Shown here piece by piece: positions 29,556 through 38,359 of a stretch of 64,000 bases of DNA. A program made the position numbers and the translations under genes. Below the pieces are notes generated by a model, which was given only the letters and a program-made list of their open reading frames with translations, ran no database searches and was not told the origin of the DNA. Every line of letters starts with the position of its first letter. Position 1 is the stretch's first letter. This DNA comes from Anaerolineaceae bacterium (GTDB taxonomy: Bacteria > Chloroflexota > Anaerolineae > Aggregatilineales > Phototrophicaceae), in NCBI GenBank assembly GCA_002699585.1, contig PABP01000009.1:124001-188000 (forward strand), in the 5' to 3' direction.

Positions 29556-31094
29556 ATGGGACAGGTACTTCACAGCAGCGTCACCACGACAGAGGCAGTG
29601 CGTCGAGCAATCCAGAATAACGCGGTGCCAATTACTTCCGTTACAGGCACAGGTCAGGCTCAAGAAAGGAACTACCTTAATATGTCATTTTTTTATAAGC
29701 CAGTTGATGGTTGGGCAGCCGATTTCATTCCTTTTTACTGGGATGGGGAATATCATCTTTTTTATCTCAAAGACTATCGGAACAAGACTGAATATGGTGA
29801 GGGGACGCCCTGGTTTCATCTGAGCACACGCGACAATGTGCAGTTTGCTGATCACGGCGAGGCTATCGTGCGGGGCAAAGAAGATGAACAAGATTTGTAC
29901 ATCTTTACAGGCTGCGTTTTTGAAAAAGATGGGTTGTTTCATATCTTCTATACAGGGCACAATCCGCATTTGCGCGCCGCCGGTCAGCCTGAACAGGCAG
30001 TTATGCAGGCGACCAGCGAAGATTTGATCACCTGGACCAAGAACCCGACGCCGATTATCTTTGCCGACCCGGAAAAATACGAAATCCACGACTGGCGCGA
30101 TCCCTTTGTCTTCTGGAACGAGGAAGCCGGCGAATACTGGATGCTTTTGGCGGCTCGTATCAAAACGGGCCCCATCAATCGGCGCGGTATCACGGCGCTG
30201 GTTTCATCGCCGGATCTGGTGAACTGGACCATTCGCGATCCGTTCTGGATGCCTGATCTCTACTTCACACATGAGTGTCCTGATCTATTTAAAATGGGTG
30301 ACTGGTGGTATCTAGTCTATTCGACTTTCACCGAGCGCAATATTACGCACTACCGCATGAGCAAGAGCCTCGCGGGGCCTTGGCTCGCCCCCACTAACGA
30401 TGCCTTTGATGGTAGGGCTTTTTATGCAGCCAAGACCGCTTCCGATGGTCAGCGACGTTTCGCCTATGGCTGGAACCCGACCCGCACCAATGAAGAGGAT
30501 ACGGGGCGTTGGAATTGGGGCGGAAGCCTGGTTATCCACGAAGTGGAGCAACAGCCGGATGGCAGCCTGACCGTTCATATGCCACAAGAACTGGTTGATG
30601 AGTTTAAGCAGGATGTGCCCTTAGAAATTACGCCGCAAATGGGTCAATGGCAATCAGATGGTGATACTTGGTCCGTAGATGTGCCGAGCGGTTTCGCGTG
30701 GGCTTCCATTGTGGAGATGCCACAAACTAGCATGCTGGAGGCCACAATCCAGTTCGATCAAAATACACGTAGTGCAGGCATCATCCTACGTGCCGATGAA
30801 ACGCTTGACCATTATTATCAGCTCCGAGTTGAACCTGGGCGTAATCGTATCGTCTTTGACCGCAGTCCACGCCCTGGCGATGAACCCCCGATCATAGAAC
30901 GCCCGGTGCAACTAGTGGAAGGTCAGCCTGTGTATATCCGTGTTATTGTGGAAGGCAGCATTATCCTAGCCTATGTGAATGACGAAGTCGCACTTTCCGC
31001 GAGAGGTTATGAACATCAGGGTGGCAGTTATGGCCTGTTTGTTTCGGAAGGTTCAGCAACATTCAACAGGATAGAGGTACGTACAATCGACTAG
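29556..31094 (+). CDS. Glycoside hydrolase family 32-type enzyme (fructan/sucrose hydrolase-like)
   Basis: The 512-residue protein has a five-bladed propeller with the GH32 catalytic triad in place: Asp56 in WAADFIPFYWDG (nucleophile position), Asp182 in the RDP motif DWRDPFVFW and Glu240 in THECPDLF. A C-terminal beta-sandwich (about 365-510) fits the GH32 accessory domain. The classical WMNDPNG box is replaced by GWAADFIPFYW, so it belongs to a divergent subfamily and may act on fructans or another furanoside. No signal peptide. AAAGGAG precedes the ATG. It starts only about 50 bp from the permease remnant, on the opposite strand. Confidence 0.82.
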   Translation: MGQVLHSSVTTTEAVRRAIQNNAVPITSVTGTGQAQERNYLNMSFFYKPVDGWAADFIPFYWDGEYHLFYLKDYRNKTEYGEGTPWFHLSTRDNVQFADHGEAIVRGKEDEQDLYIFTGCVFEKDGLFHIFYTGHNPHLRAAGQPEQAVMQATSEDLITWTKNPTPIIFADPEKYEIHDWRDPFVFWNEEAGEYWMLLAARIKTGPINRRGITALVSSPDLVNWTIRDPFWMPDLYFTHECPDLFKMGDWWYLVYSTFTERNITHYRMSKSLAGPWLAPTNDAFDGRAFYAAKTASDGQRRFAYGWNPTRTNEEDTGRWNWGGSLVIHEVEQQPDGSLTVHMPQELVDEFKQDVPLEITPQMGQWQSDGDTWSVDVPSGFAWASIVEMPQTSMLEATIQFDQNTRSAGIILRADETLDHYYQLRVEPGRNRIVFDRSPRPGDEPPIIERPVQLVEGQPVYIRVIVEGSIILAYVNDEVALSARGYEHQGGSYGLFVSEGSATFNRIEVRTID

Positions 31095-31143
31095 GGCGGG
31101 CTATAGGGCTTGATCTATTGGGCAACCATGCACGCTTTAACAA

Positions 31144-31183
31144 TGCCTGCATCCTGTTTCGCAGCGGGTTGCAGGTATTTTTG
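31144..31183 (+). terminator. Rho-independent terminator after the GH32 gene
   Basis: TGCCTGCATCC (31144-31154) pairs with GGGTTGCAGGTA (31166-31177) with one internal mismatch and a loop of about 11 nt. TTTTTG follows directly. It lies about 50 bp after the gene's stop. Confidence 0.75.
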
Positions 31184-31256
31184 TATTAACGAGTTTGATC
31201 CCCTGAGAGTTTGCACTGTTGTGCATATCTCTCAATGCCTGGGTTCTTATCGTCAC

Positions 31257-32051
31257 TTAGACGGCCTCTTCTGAATCCGGGTTGCGGATCTTGTCGTAAA
31301 GTTCTTTGGTTTGTGGCAGGGGACTTATGCCTTCTTGCCGCCGCAGCAGCCTCACCAGCATATGATATTGATGAAGGGCTTTATCCAGTCGATTGTTTTC
31401 GATATAGAGCTTCATCAGCAGCCGATGCGCTTCCTCTGATAGTGGCTCAATTGTCAGCCATTTCTGTATGATGTTGTACATGTCTTCAGGTTCTTGCGAG
31501 TACAAGTAGTGATTGGCAAGTGCAGCGAACATACCCAGCGCGATATTCTGGTAGCGTTCGGCAGCGAGATATTGCCAATCGTCATATTCTACAGAATCAC
31601 GGCTATTAAATCCGTTCAAAAAGCGATCCGTATAGAGCTGGGTGGCGCGTTCCAGTTGTTGCAGCATTTGTGGCGAGAGGCACGCTGTCAGGCTTTGCCG
31701 GTAGAACGGCTGGGCGCAGGCCTCAAACTGGCGCACATCAACCTGTAATGACGCATCCAGGCTGATGATGTCGCCTTCACTATAGAGAAGGTCCTCCGTC
31801 AAGACCGACCGAATATCGGTCAAGAGATTGCGCAGCCGCTTGGATGCCGTTTTGTCGGGTGTTTCAGGCCACAGTAGGCTCGCAAGATATTCTCTTGAAT
31901 AGGGCTTCTGATTAACCGCCAGATAAGCCAATAGGGCGTAGGACTTACGACGCTTAAAGGAATAGGGAACGCCGTCTACAAAGATTTGTGGCGGCCCAAA
32001 TAACGTGATTGTGATTTCGCCACTTGGAGATTGCAGTCTATTTGTCGTCAT
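31257..32051 (-). CDS. SARP/BTAD-family transcriptional regulator
   Basis: The 264-residue protein has an OmpR-type winged-helix DNA-binding domain (about 12-100, with LFGPPQIFVDGVPYSFKRRK and the recognition area REYLASLLWPETPDKTASKRLRN split across helices). A bacterial transcriptional activator (BTAD) helical domain follows (about 105-255, with VDVRQFEAC, LYTDRFLNGF and the TPR-like ERYQNIALGMFAALANHYL). This is the short SARP layout with no ATPase domain. SARP proteins usually activate genes from direct repeats near the -35 region. It is divergent from the cohesin/dockerin genes across a 300-bp gap holding such repeats, so it likely controls them; that link is inferred. Confidence 0.86.
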   Translation of the reverse strand: MTTNRLQSPSGEITITLFGPPQIFVDGVPYSFKRRKSYALLAYLAVNQKPYSREYLASLLWPETPDKTASKRLRNLLTDIRSVLTEDLLYSEGDIISLDASLQVDVRQFEACAQPFYRQSLTACLSPQMLQQLERATQLYTDRFLNGFNSRDSVEYDDWQYLAAERYQNIALGMFAALANHYLYSQEPEDMYNIIQKWLTIEPLSEEAHRLLMKLYIENNRLDKALHQYHMLVRLLRRQEGISPLPQTKELYDKIRNPDSEEAV

Positions 32052-32209
32052 GCGCTTATCTTCAATATATACAGTTTGATGGAGTTCGAGCTGAGTCCTA
32101 TTTGCAATGGATTCGTTGCCATCTCTCCCATGCTCACAAGCATCTATACTCAGAGCCGGAAAATATTTCGTTATATACTTTTTTCTTCATGTATAAATTG
32201 TAAATTAAT

Positions 32210-32275
32210 TTTTTGGCCATTTTGATACGTATTTGTCAGTAACTTGGTACGCATTTGTGACGATTTTGTGACGCT
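32210..32275 (+). promoter_or_regulatory. 11-bp phased direct-repeat array, candidate SARP binding site
   Basis: Six consecutive 11-bp units can be aligned. TTTGATACGTA starts at 32221, TTTGTCAGTAA at 32232, CTTGGTACGCA at 32243, TTTGTGACGAT at 32254 and TTTGTGACGCT at 32265; a weaker unit (TTTTTGGCCAT) is at 32210. The consensus is TTTGTNACG. Repeats spaced by one helical turn are the known binding mode of SARP/OmpR-type proteins. The array lies 98 bp before the cohesin/dockerin start at 32373. Confidence 0.68.
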
Positions 32276-32372
32276 CGCGCCCTAACCTTAAGACAAGTAT
32301 CGATGATAAACGCTCAAAAACATCGACAACGTCAACCTATAAGAGTCCTATTAAGTGGGAAAGAGTTATAAA

Positions 32373-33413
32373 ATGTCACGCAAAATTTTGGTATCCGTTA
32401 CTTTAGTGATGATGTTGGTGACGATGGTTTCTACAGTCAGCGCTGATCCGGTGGCTGGTTGCTATGCGACAGCGTCATCTGAAAACATAAAAGAAGACGA
32501 AAGTGTCACGATCACGGTCCAATGTGATGACGTCTTGACGAGCAACGATGTGTTTGGTTTCCAGATTGGTACCACCCAGACAGGGGATATTGTTGCAGCG
32601 ACCAAACCATCCAGCTATACACCAGGTACCTTCTCCGATGCTGGAACGGGTGCGACCTCAGGTGTGATCACAGGTGTCAATACCTTAGAAGGCCTCTATG
32701 CGGTATCTCGGCAAGGCTCGGAAACTGTTACCGCAGAAGACTTCACACTGGGGTCTTTCCAACTGACGGCAGAGGATGATCTAACTTCGAACGGCTCAAT
32801 CGTTATTACGATGACCGATGCTGATTTCATTCTTTCTAACAATCTGGGTGCTGAACTCACGGGCTGGCTGCGTGATACGAACGATGTCACTGTGACAGTC
32901 ACGAACATTGACCTGGGTTGGTTGTCAGGTGATATGGAAGTCCGCAGCGACGTCACGGCGATTTCAGCTACCGACAATATCGACTTCGTGCTTGGCGACC
33001 AAGACTACAGCGTCACGAGCATCGCCAGCTATACCAACACCTTCAACATGGATTCTGCTCACCAGTATCAGGAAGAAGGTACTCCGATCGGTGATGGCAT
33101 ACTGAATATCAATGCATCCGTTGATATGACAGGTCATCTGGCATGCAGCAATGTCATTGACCTCGGTGATGCAGGTGCGGCTGTCGATGTCGATACGATG
33201 ATTGGCACCACCGGTACCATCACCCTGTTGGCAGGCGATGCCGATGATGATGGCGATATCGACAACACCGATGCAGCAGCAATCGGCGCCAACTACGGTG
33301 AAAACACTGGCGATGACAAGGACATCAACGGTGACGATGAGCTCAATATTCTGGATCTCGTCCATGTCGGTCGTAACTTCGGTGAAGTCAGCGGTACCTG
33401 TGCGGGTAGTTAA
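32373..33413 (+). CDS. Secreted protein with cohesin-like and C-terminal dockerin domains
   Basis: The 346-residue protein has a signal peptide (about 1-24, ending VSTVSA), a cohesin-like beta-sandwich (about 28-180, with SENIKEDESVTITVQC), a second beta-rich region and a type I dockerin at the C terminus. The two calcium loops are DADDDGDIDNTD and DINGDDELNILD, each followed by the helix with GANYG or GRNFG. Cohesins bind dockerins with calcium, so one chain with both could self-associate or link partners. No catalytic domain is present. I start at the ATG at 32373 with GGGAAAGAG upstream; a GTG at 32355 is possible. It is the first gene after the SARP-type array and ends in a terminator. 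Confidence 0.82.
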   Translation: MSRKILVSVTLVMMLVTMVSTVSADPVAGCYATASSENIKEDESVTITVQCDDVLTSNDVFGFQIGTTQTGDIVAATKPSSYTPGTFSDAGTGATSGVITGVNTLEGLYAVSRQGSETVTAEDFTLGSFQLTAEDDLTSNGSIVITMTDADFILSNNLGAELTGWLRDTNDVTVTVTNIDLGWLSGDMEVRSDVTAISATDNIDFVLGDQDYSVTSIASYTNTFNMDSAHQYQEEGTPIGDGILNINASVDMTGHLACSNVIDLGDAGAAVDVDTMIGTTGTITLLAGDADDDGDIDNTDAAAIGANYGENTGDDKDINGDDELNILDLVHVGRNFGEVSGTCAGS

Positions 33414-33437
33414 GACATACAGCCTGTACGGGCAAGG

Positions 33438-33462
33438 GGGTAGGCGATCAGCCTACCCTTTT
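33438..33462 (+). terminator. Rho-independent terminator
   Basis: GGGTAGGC (33438-33445) and GCCTACCC (33451-33458) form a perfect 8-bp stem with loop GATCA, followed by TTTTG. It separates the cohesin/dockerin gene from the membrane-anchored cohesin gene. Confidence 0.88.
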
Positions 33463-33482
33463 GCTGCCTAACACAAATTGAT

Positions 33483-33498
33483 TTGTACACATGTACAA
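33483..33498. promoter_or_regulatory. 16-bp inverted repeat upstream of the anchored cohesin gene
   Basis: TTGTACA (33483-33489) and TGTACAA (33492-33498) are perfect inverted arms with a 2-bp centre. They lie 35 bp before the start at 33534. This could be an operator; no known regulator is assigned. Confidence 0.45.
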
Positions 33499-33533
33499 TA
33501 CATAAGAACGTTTAAATATCATCAAGGACGTAT

Positions 33534-34298
33534 ATGCGTACGCTTAAGTCTGTGCTGTTGATTTTGCTTCTGACAGTCGCCGCTGTTTCTGCACAAGAAA
33601 ATCCATCAGTAGATATCGTGCTAAGCCAGTCCAGTGCTCAGCAAGGCGACACGATTGATGCTGACGTTTATGTGCGTAACGGAGTCAACGTGGGGGGTGT
33701 AGATGTTGGCATAGCTGTTGATGAAGCCTGTCTGCGTATTCTGGATCGTCAACCAGGGGGTTACTTGCCAACGACGGATGCAGAAGGTGCCTTTTCAGCC
33801 TTTGCAGAACTAAACGAACACGATACGCGGCTGGCCGCTGCTCTGATGGATCGCACCAAATATGCCAACGGCGATGGGGTTTTCTACCGTGTGCCGTTGG
33901 AAGTGACCTGTGAGCAGGGTACGGCTGCTGTTGATGTGACTTATGCTCAGGTCAGTAGTTATGTGGATCCTTCGGCTGAGATTATCGAGGTCGTGTCCTA
34001 CGATTTGGATGAAGGCACCCTTACAGCATCTAGTGCTCAGCTTCAGATAGTTGCTGCTGGTGCAACGCAGGCGACAGAAGCAAGTACGGTTGCGGCACCA
34101 GATCAAACGACAGTCGCGGCACCTGACGAGGTTACATCCGAGCCAGGCAGCACGGTACAAGCAACACCACCTGCGACGACGCAACCTGCTGAGAGTACGC
34201 AGTCCAATACCTTATGGATCGTTGCGCTGTTACTTATCGTAGCTGGCTTCATCGGACTTGGTGCTCTTTACGTCGTTGCTCGCAGACGCAATCTATAA
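33534..34298 (+). CDS. Membrane-anchored cohesin-like surface protein
   Basis: The 254-residue protein has a signal peptide (1-20, AAVSA), one cohesin-like domain (about 25-165, with SQSSAQQGDTIDADVYVRN and VGGVDVGIAVDEACLRIL) and a Thr/Ala/Pro-rich linker (about 170-225). It ends in a transmembrane helix (about 228-248) with basic tail RRRNL. This is the architecture expected of a cell-surface anchor for dockerin proteins. AAGGACG lies before the ATG. It is flanked by two dockerin-bearing genes on the same strand. The cohesin assignment is from sequence pattern, not alignment. Confidence 0.78.
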   Translation: MRTLKSVLLILLLTVAAVSAQENPSVDIVLSQSSAQQGDTIDADVYVRNGVNVGGVDVGIAVDEACLRILDRQPGGYLPTTDAEGAFSAFAELNEHDTRLAAALMDRTKYANGDGVFYRVPLEVTCEQGTAAVDVTYAQVSSYVDPSAEIIEVVSYDLDEGTLTASSAQLQIVAAGATQATEASTVAAPDQTTVAAPDEVTSEPGSTVQATPPATTQPAESTQSNTLWIVALLLIVAGFIGLGALYVVARRRNL

Positions 34299-34319
34299 GT
34301 CATAGTCCGAACATGGGGT

Positions 34320-34346
34320 GGCCTGTGCTATCAAGATGCACAGGCC
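34320..34346 (+). other. 8-bp hairpin between the anchored cohesin and stalk dockerin genes
   Basis: GGCCTGTG (34320-34327) pairs perfectly with CACAGGCC (34339-34346) around an 11-nt loop, but no T run follows. It may be a weak terminator or an mRNA-stabilising element. Confidence 0.45.
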
Positions 34347-34374
34347 GCATCCCTAAGTACGAGTAGGTCAGTTC

Positions 34375-35943
34375 ATGGAGCGGTCAGATCAAAAGGCGCG
34401 GTGGTTGAGGGTCATACTCATCATCCTTTTGTGCTGCACACAATTCCTGCCACCACAAAATCCGTCCACCGCAGATATACCTGCTGCGACAGCCACCGAT
34501 GCTTCCGCTGGTGCCCCCCCTGTGACAGTCCCTGTTATGCCGACAAGCCAACCAACGTTTATGCCGACGATCATCCCTTCGCCGACATTGCCGCCACCTA
34601 CGCCATTACCACCCACAACGTTACCACCAACACAACTGCCGCCAACGCAAGCCATCGTGCCGACGCATAACCCGACGTTGCTGCCAGAGTCCTCCCCAAC
34701 CCTCGTACCGACCATAGTGGTTACAGACCCAGCCCAGGCAACGGCCACCTTTCAGGGCACGCCGACGGATATGATCCCCAAACAGACCCTCCAAAGCTCT
34801 GAAACGACAGATATGCCAACTGTTGTGACATCACCAACAAGCACACTGCTTACTGCCACACCGCTGCCGTCTCAGGTGGGGGTAGAGCTGTCACAACAGC
34901 CTGCGCTGTTGCCGGAATCAACGCCGACAGTGTTCGCCGAGGCAACAGTCGCCCAGCCCACACTCGTCGCCACATTGATTCCAAGCTCGGCGAGCTTTGC
35001 CATTATGCCTCAAACGGTTTCTGAGGAGTTGATCACTTTTGCGATTAGTGCCCAGGGGTTACAGGATGTCGATAGCATCACGATCTTATGCATCGTTGAC
35101 CCAACTTTACTCAAAGGCACGCAGATATGGCCATCAGACAGCATGCTCACAAATGGCAACGTGATGATGGGTGATGATGGTTTTCAGCCAGATGGACGGT
35201 GGATTTTCTCAGCCACTCATATCAATAGTATGGGGCTAAATCAGAACGATGTTTTGTGGATGCTGCAATATCAGCCAATAGTATCCGGCTATGCCCAAAT
35301 TATATGTAGGCCGCGTCTGGCCGATGCCAGTGGACAGTTTATGTCTCTCATAGAATCTGACTTCTCTGTGACAGTTGAAGTGCCTGGTCTTTTGGCAACT
35401 GCGACGCCGACTATTATCGGTGATAGCCCAATCACTGTAACAGAGGCGGTACCTACCAGCACATTAAGCCCAACGGTCGACCCAACGGCCACGCCGACGC
35501 CACAAGCCACGTTGACTGCTACTGTAACGCCGACTGTTCCGGTCATGACAACACTGCATGGCAGAATTGGTATGTTGCATCAGGCAGAGCAAGTAACTGT
35601 GACAATCTCTGGCCCCTCGTTTAATCGCGCCTTCACCATTCAAAATGACCAGGCGTTCGCTATCGAGTTAGTGCCAGGGCAATACGTTGTCAGCGCCGAC
35701 GCCCCGCATCATCTGGCTACCGTGGTGTCTGTCACGATAGGGGTTGACCCTATGATGCTCCCCATCACCATGCTGACAGGCGGAGATGTCAACGATGATG
35801 AGGTGATTGATATGGTCGATGTCAATCTGGTTGCCAGTTACCTGGGTTGGCTGGTGCCAGGGGCACCGACACAAGTGGATATCAATGGCGACGGTAAAGT
35901 GAATATCAATGATCTGGTTCTTGTAACTGCAAACTTGCACTAG
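34375..35943 (+). CDS. Secreted Pro/Thr-stalk protein with cohesin-like, CarboxypepD_reg-like and dockerin domains
   Basis: The 522-residue product starts with a signal or anchor helix (about 11-27). A very long Pro/Thr/Leu-rich stalk follows (about 30-205), with repeats of the type LPPT and PTPLPP. Next come a cohesin-like beta-sandwich (about 205-345), a second Thr/Pro linker with short repeats of PTATPTPQ type and a small carboxypeptidase-regulatory-like beta domain (about 400-455). A C-terminal dockerin closes the chain (GDVNDDEVIDMVD and DINGDGKVNIND loops). No enzyme is fused to it. Its stop overlaps that of the convergent membrane protein gene. Together with the two genes before it, it could build a calcium-dependent surface assembly. 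Confidence 0.78.
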   Translation: MERSDQKARWLRVILIILLCCTQFLPPQNPSTADIPAATATDASAGAPPVTVPVMPTSQPTFMPTIIPSPTLPPPTPLPPTTLPPTQLPPTQAIVPTHNPTLLPESSPTLVPTIVVTDPAQATATFQGTPTDMIPKQTLQSSETTDMPTVVTSPTSTLLTATPLPSQVGVELSQQPALLPESTPTVFAEATVAQPTLVATLIPSSASFAIMPQTVSEELITFAISAQGLQDVDSITILCIVDPTLLKGTQIWPSDSMLTNGNVMMGDDGFQPDGRWIFSATHINSMGLNQNDVLWMLQYQPIVSGYAQIICRPRLADASGQFMSLIESDFSVTVEVPGLLATATPTIIGDSPITVTEAVPTSTLSPTVDPTATPTPQATLTATVTPTVPVMTTLHGRIGMLHQAEQVTVTISGPSFNRAFTIQNDQAFAIELVPGQYVVSADAPHHLATVVSVTIGVDPMMLPITMLTGGDVNDDEVIDMVDVNLVASYLGWLVPGAPTQVDINGDGKVNINDLVLVTANLH

Positions 35944-37028
35944 TCGTCGCGCAAAAAGCGAAAGCGATAGCGCTGGAGCGTAATCAGGATAAGAAACAGG
36001 TAGACGCTGTTGAGCAGGATCGAAAACTGGTTGAAGTAAAAAGACAGTGGGTTGATAAACACGATAGAGATGACCAAAGCCCATTCGCCGATGCGGACGG
36101 CGGTCTTGTCGTGTTTCCTGAGGAACGTCACCGCACTGAAAAATAGCAGCAGCCCGGTAATTATTTGCAGGGCGATCATGGCGACGAACCAATTCAAGCT
36201 AGTGGTGCCAGTCACATGAACCTCATCGACCACAATATCGCCCAATATCGTCGGGAAAGTAAATGAGCCAGTAGCCAGTGCGCTAAACAAAGTAAACAAA
36301 ACGAAAAGCGTACTCAGCCCGTTCAATAAGAATACGAGCGTCAGCAGCATCCGTGTGCGCCCCTGGGAGAACAGGCGATTTTCCAGCTTCTGGAATCGTT
36401 CAATCAGGTTGGTGAATACCGAATGCTGATCCGGCACAACAGTGACAGCGTCCGTATGCAAGAACGCGTGGATGTGTTTTGCCAGTTCTGCCACATCCGG
36501 GCGATCGGTCTGTTGGGTAATGGGTTCGATCTGCGCCAGCATAGCATCGCGTTCACTGACCGATAGATCGTCTTCTAGAACTTCTTCTAGCTCCCGGATG
36601 ATCTGGTACATGTTGGCTACTAAGTCCGCTGAAGTCTGTCGGCGCCTGACCATCAAGTAAATCAGCAGCATCAACAAAAAAGCGACGTAAATAATGGGCG
36701 CCGCTAATGGGAAAAAATAGTCGTTCTGCTGAGTAATAAACTTGCCGACTTCATCAATAAACAAGCCCACACCCACACCAGCGACGATAGCTGACACATC
36801 ATATGTCCAGCGGTTGGCAAAGACGAGCATCAAGAGCACTGCGACGATAAGAAAGAGGCCTCCCCATAACGCATGGGCAATATGGAACGTATCATTGCCA
36901 ATTTGAGGATAGCCCGTGAGTTCAAGGTAGACGCGCGTGACCACAACAGTCGCCGCGAATGAAAGCACCGTGACCAGTAAGTAACGTGTCGCGCTGGCGC
37001 TGATGATGGGCCGGTGTAGATTAAACAT
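35940..37028 (-). CDS. Integral membrane protein of unknown function
   Basis: The 362-residue protein has about seven transmembrane helices: four in the N-terminal 150 residues, then a soluble charged region of about 100 residues (DLVANMYQIIRELEEVLEDDLS), then three. A motif GLFIDEVGKFITQQNDYFF sits after the third helix, with acidic and aromatic residues in the membrane, which hints at a transport or sensing role. AAAGGTG precedes the ATG. The gene is convergent with the stalk dockerin gene, with a 4-bp stop overlap. I do not recognise the family. Confidence 0.7.
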   Translation of the reverse strand: MFNLHRPIISASATRYLLVTVLSFAATVVVTRVYLELTGYPQIGNDTFHIAHALWGGLFLIVAVLLMLVFANRWTYDVSAIVAGVGVGLFIDEVGKFITQQNDYFFPLAAPIIYVAFLLMLLIYLMVRRRQTSADLVANMYQIIRELEEVLEDDLSVSERDAMLAQIEPITQQTDRPDVAELAKHIHAFLHTDAVTVVPDQHSVFTNLIERFQKLENRLFSQGRTRMLLTLVFLLNGLSTLFVLFTLFSALATGSFTFPTILGDIVVDEVHVTGTTSLNWFVAMIALQIITGLLLFFSAVTFLRKHDKTAVRIGEWALVISIVFINPLSFYFNQFSILLNSVYLFLILITLQRYRFRFLRDD

Positions 37029-37186
37029 GATCGCTCACCTTTTGCATAACTAGAAATTGCTCTGGCATGCTGTATTTTATCATCTGTCTAAAGAGCAGGC
37101 TTTTTGCATCCAAGCATGAGTTCGATGGTCAGCATAGTATGGGATCTGCTGTTTATGGAGTCTGCTGTTTAATGTGAACCTGTGAT

Positions 37187-38263
37187 ATGCAGTTTGGAGT
37201 ATATTTAGGCATTAGCCATGTCAGGGAACAACGAGAAATGAACGTGAACCATGCAACGCTCCATATTGTGCAGAGCACGGGTGGCGACCACCTTACTGAA
37301 GATGCCGCCTGGGGATGTCTTTATGAACAGTCAGCCACGCTGGTCACTGCTGATGGGGCCGCTGTTCGTCTGCATCCTGTCAAAAGTTTACAGCAGCTAC
37401 AAGACAAATATGCACCTCAATATAGTCCAGAAGTCACGCCATCGGGTGTTGTTTCCCGGCTGATTCGGGATACCGTTGCCGAACTATCTGGTGTATTCCC
37501 GCCTCTATCGCCGAAGCAGATGATGATACGCGCCAATCAACGGTTGGCGAATGAATTGGCTATGATCTATGGGGAGCTGTCCGCAGCGGCTATAACCAAA
37601 CGTGAGCCACACTTGACCCTGTTGAATGAGGATGAGCGCTATATTCGGTTGGCGCTGCCTGTCGCGACCTATGCTGTGGCCCGCGCCAACTGGCAGGACC
37701 AAACCCTCGATATTGTGCAGGGTGCGGATGCCGCTGTCTTTATTCTCTACCGTGATGGTCGCTTCACGCAGGTCACGCCGGATCAAATGGCCCAGCATGA
37801 TGCCGCCTCTAGAGACATTTTGGCCAGCCAGACGGATGCCCCGGCGCAGCATCCATTTTTCCAGCAACTGGGCGATACGCGCTCAATGGAAGTTAATCGA
37901 CGCAATGGCTTGTATCACAATTATGTCAATCCAGAGGGGGAAATCGACCTGGCTGTGGGCGTATCTGTCGTTAATGGGCTGCCGCAAATGGCCGACTACA
38001 TGTTCCAGACACAGGTATCGCTTGCGGACATTCAGGCCGTTCTGGTCACATCTGATGGCATGTTCTGGCCCAGTGCGCCCGACGAAACAGCCGAAGCTGC
38101 CGAGCAGCGCGTCCAACAGATGGGTGAGCGCATTATCCGCGATGGGTTAGATGGTTACTTGGTGGCGCTGCGTGCCCAGGAAACTCACCTGAAGGAATCC
38201 GGCATCAATCCACATCAAAAACATGATGATGCCACGGGCGTCATGCTGCGCTTGCCGGGGTAG
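37187..38263 (+). CDS. PP2C-like protein phosphatase domain protein
   Basis: The frame gives 358 residues from 37187; an internal ATG at 37238 is another possible start and keeps the whole domain. The pattern fits the PP2C/SpoIIE fold: EDAAWGCLYEQ near the start, LPVATYAVARANWQDQTLDIVQGADAAVFIL (two beta strands around the GDA-like step), VTPDQMAQHD, ADIQAVLVTSDGMF and the terminal KHDDATGVMLRL, which supplies a metal-binding Asp. The canonical DG near GDA is partly altered (QGADA). It could act on a phosphorylated protein, or be an inactive PP2C relative. No neighbour on the same strand suggests a target. Confidence 0.65.
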   Translation: MQFGVYLGISHVREQREMNVNHATLHIVQSTGGDHLTEDAAWGCLYEQSATLVTADGAAVRLHPVKSLQQLQDKYAPQYSPEVTPSGVVSRLIRDTVAELSGVFPPLSPKQMMIRANQRLANELAMIYGELSAAAITKREPHLTLLNEDERYIRLALPVATYAVARANWQDQTLDIVQGADAAVFILYRDGRFTQVTPDQMAQHDAASRDILASQTDAPAQHPFFQQLGDTRSMEVNRRNGLYHNYVNPEGEIDLAVGVSVVNGLPQMADYMFQTQVSLADIQAVLVTSDGMFWPSAPDETAEAAEQRVQQMGERIIRDGLDGYLVALRAQETHLKESGINPHQKHDDATGVMLRLPG

Positions 38264-38359
38264 GTGCAGCCGACAGGGGGCCTTTCATAAAAACAAGAGG
38301 GGCCGCAGACCCAATTGCTACCTGGCTTGGCTTATGGTCTCCAGGTTGATGAACTGGCT

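Noticed and set aside
34375-35000. Pro/Thr-rich plus-strand repeats read as a DNA repeat array
   Set aside because: The periodicity comes from the coding of the protein stalk, and no exact long repeat units are present.
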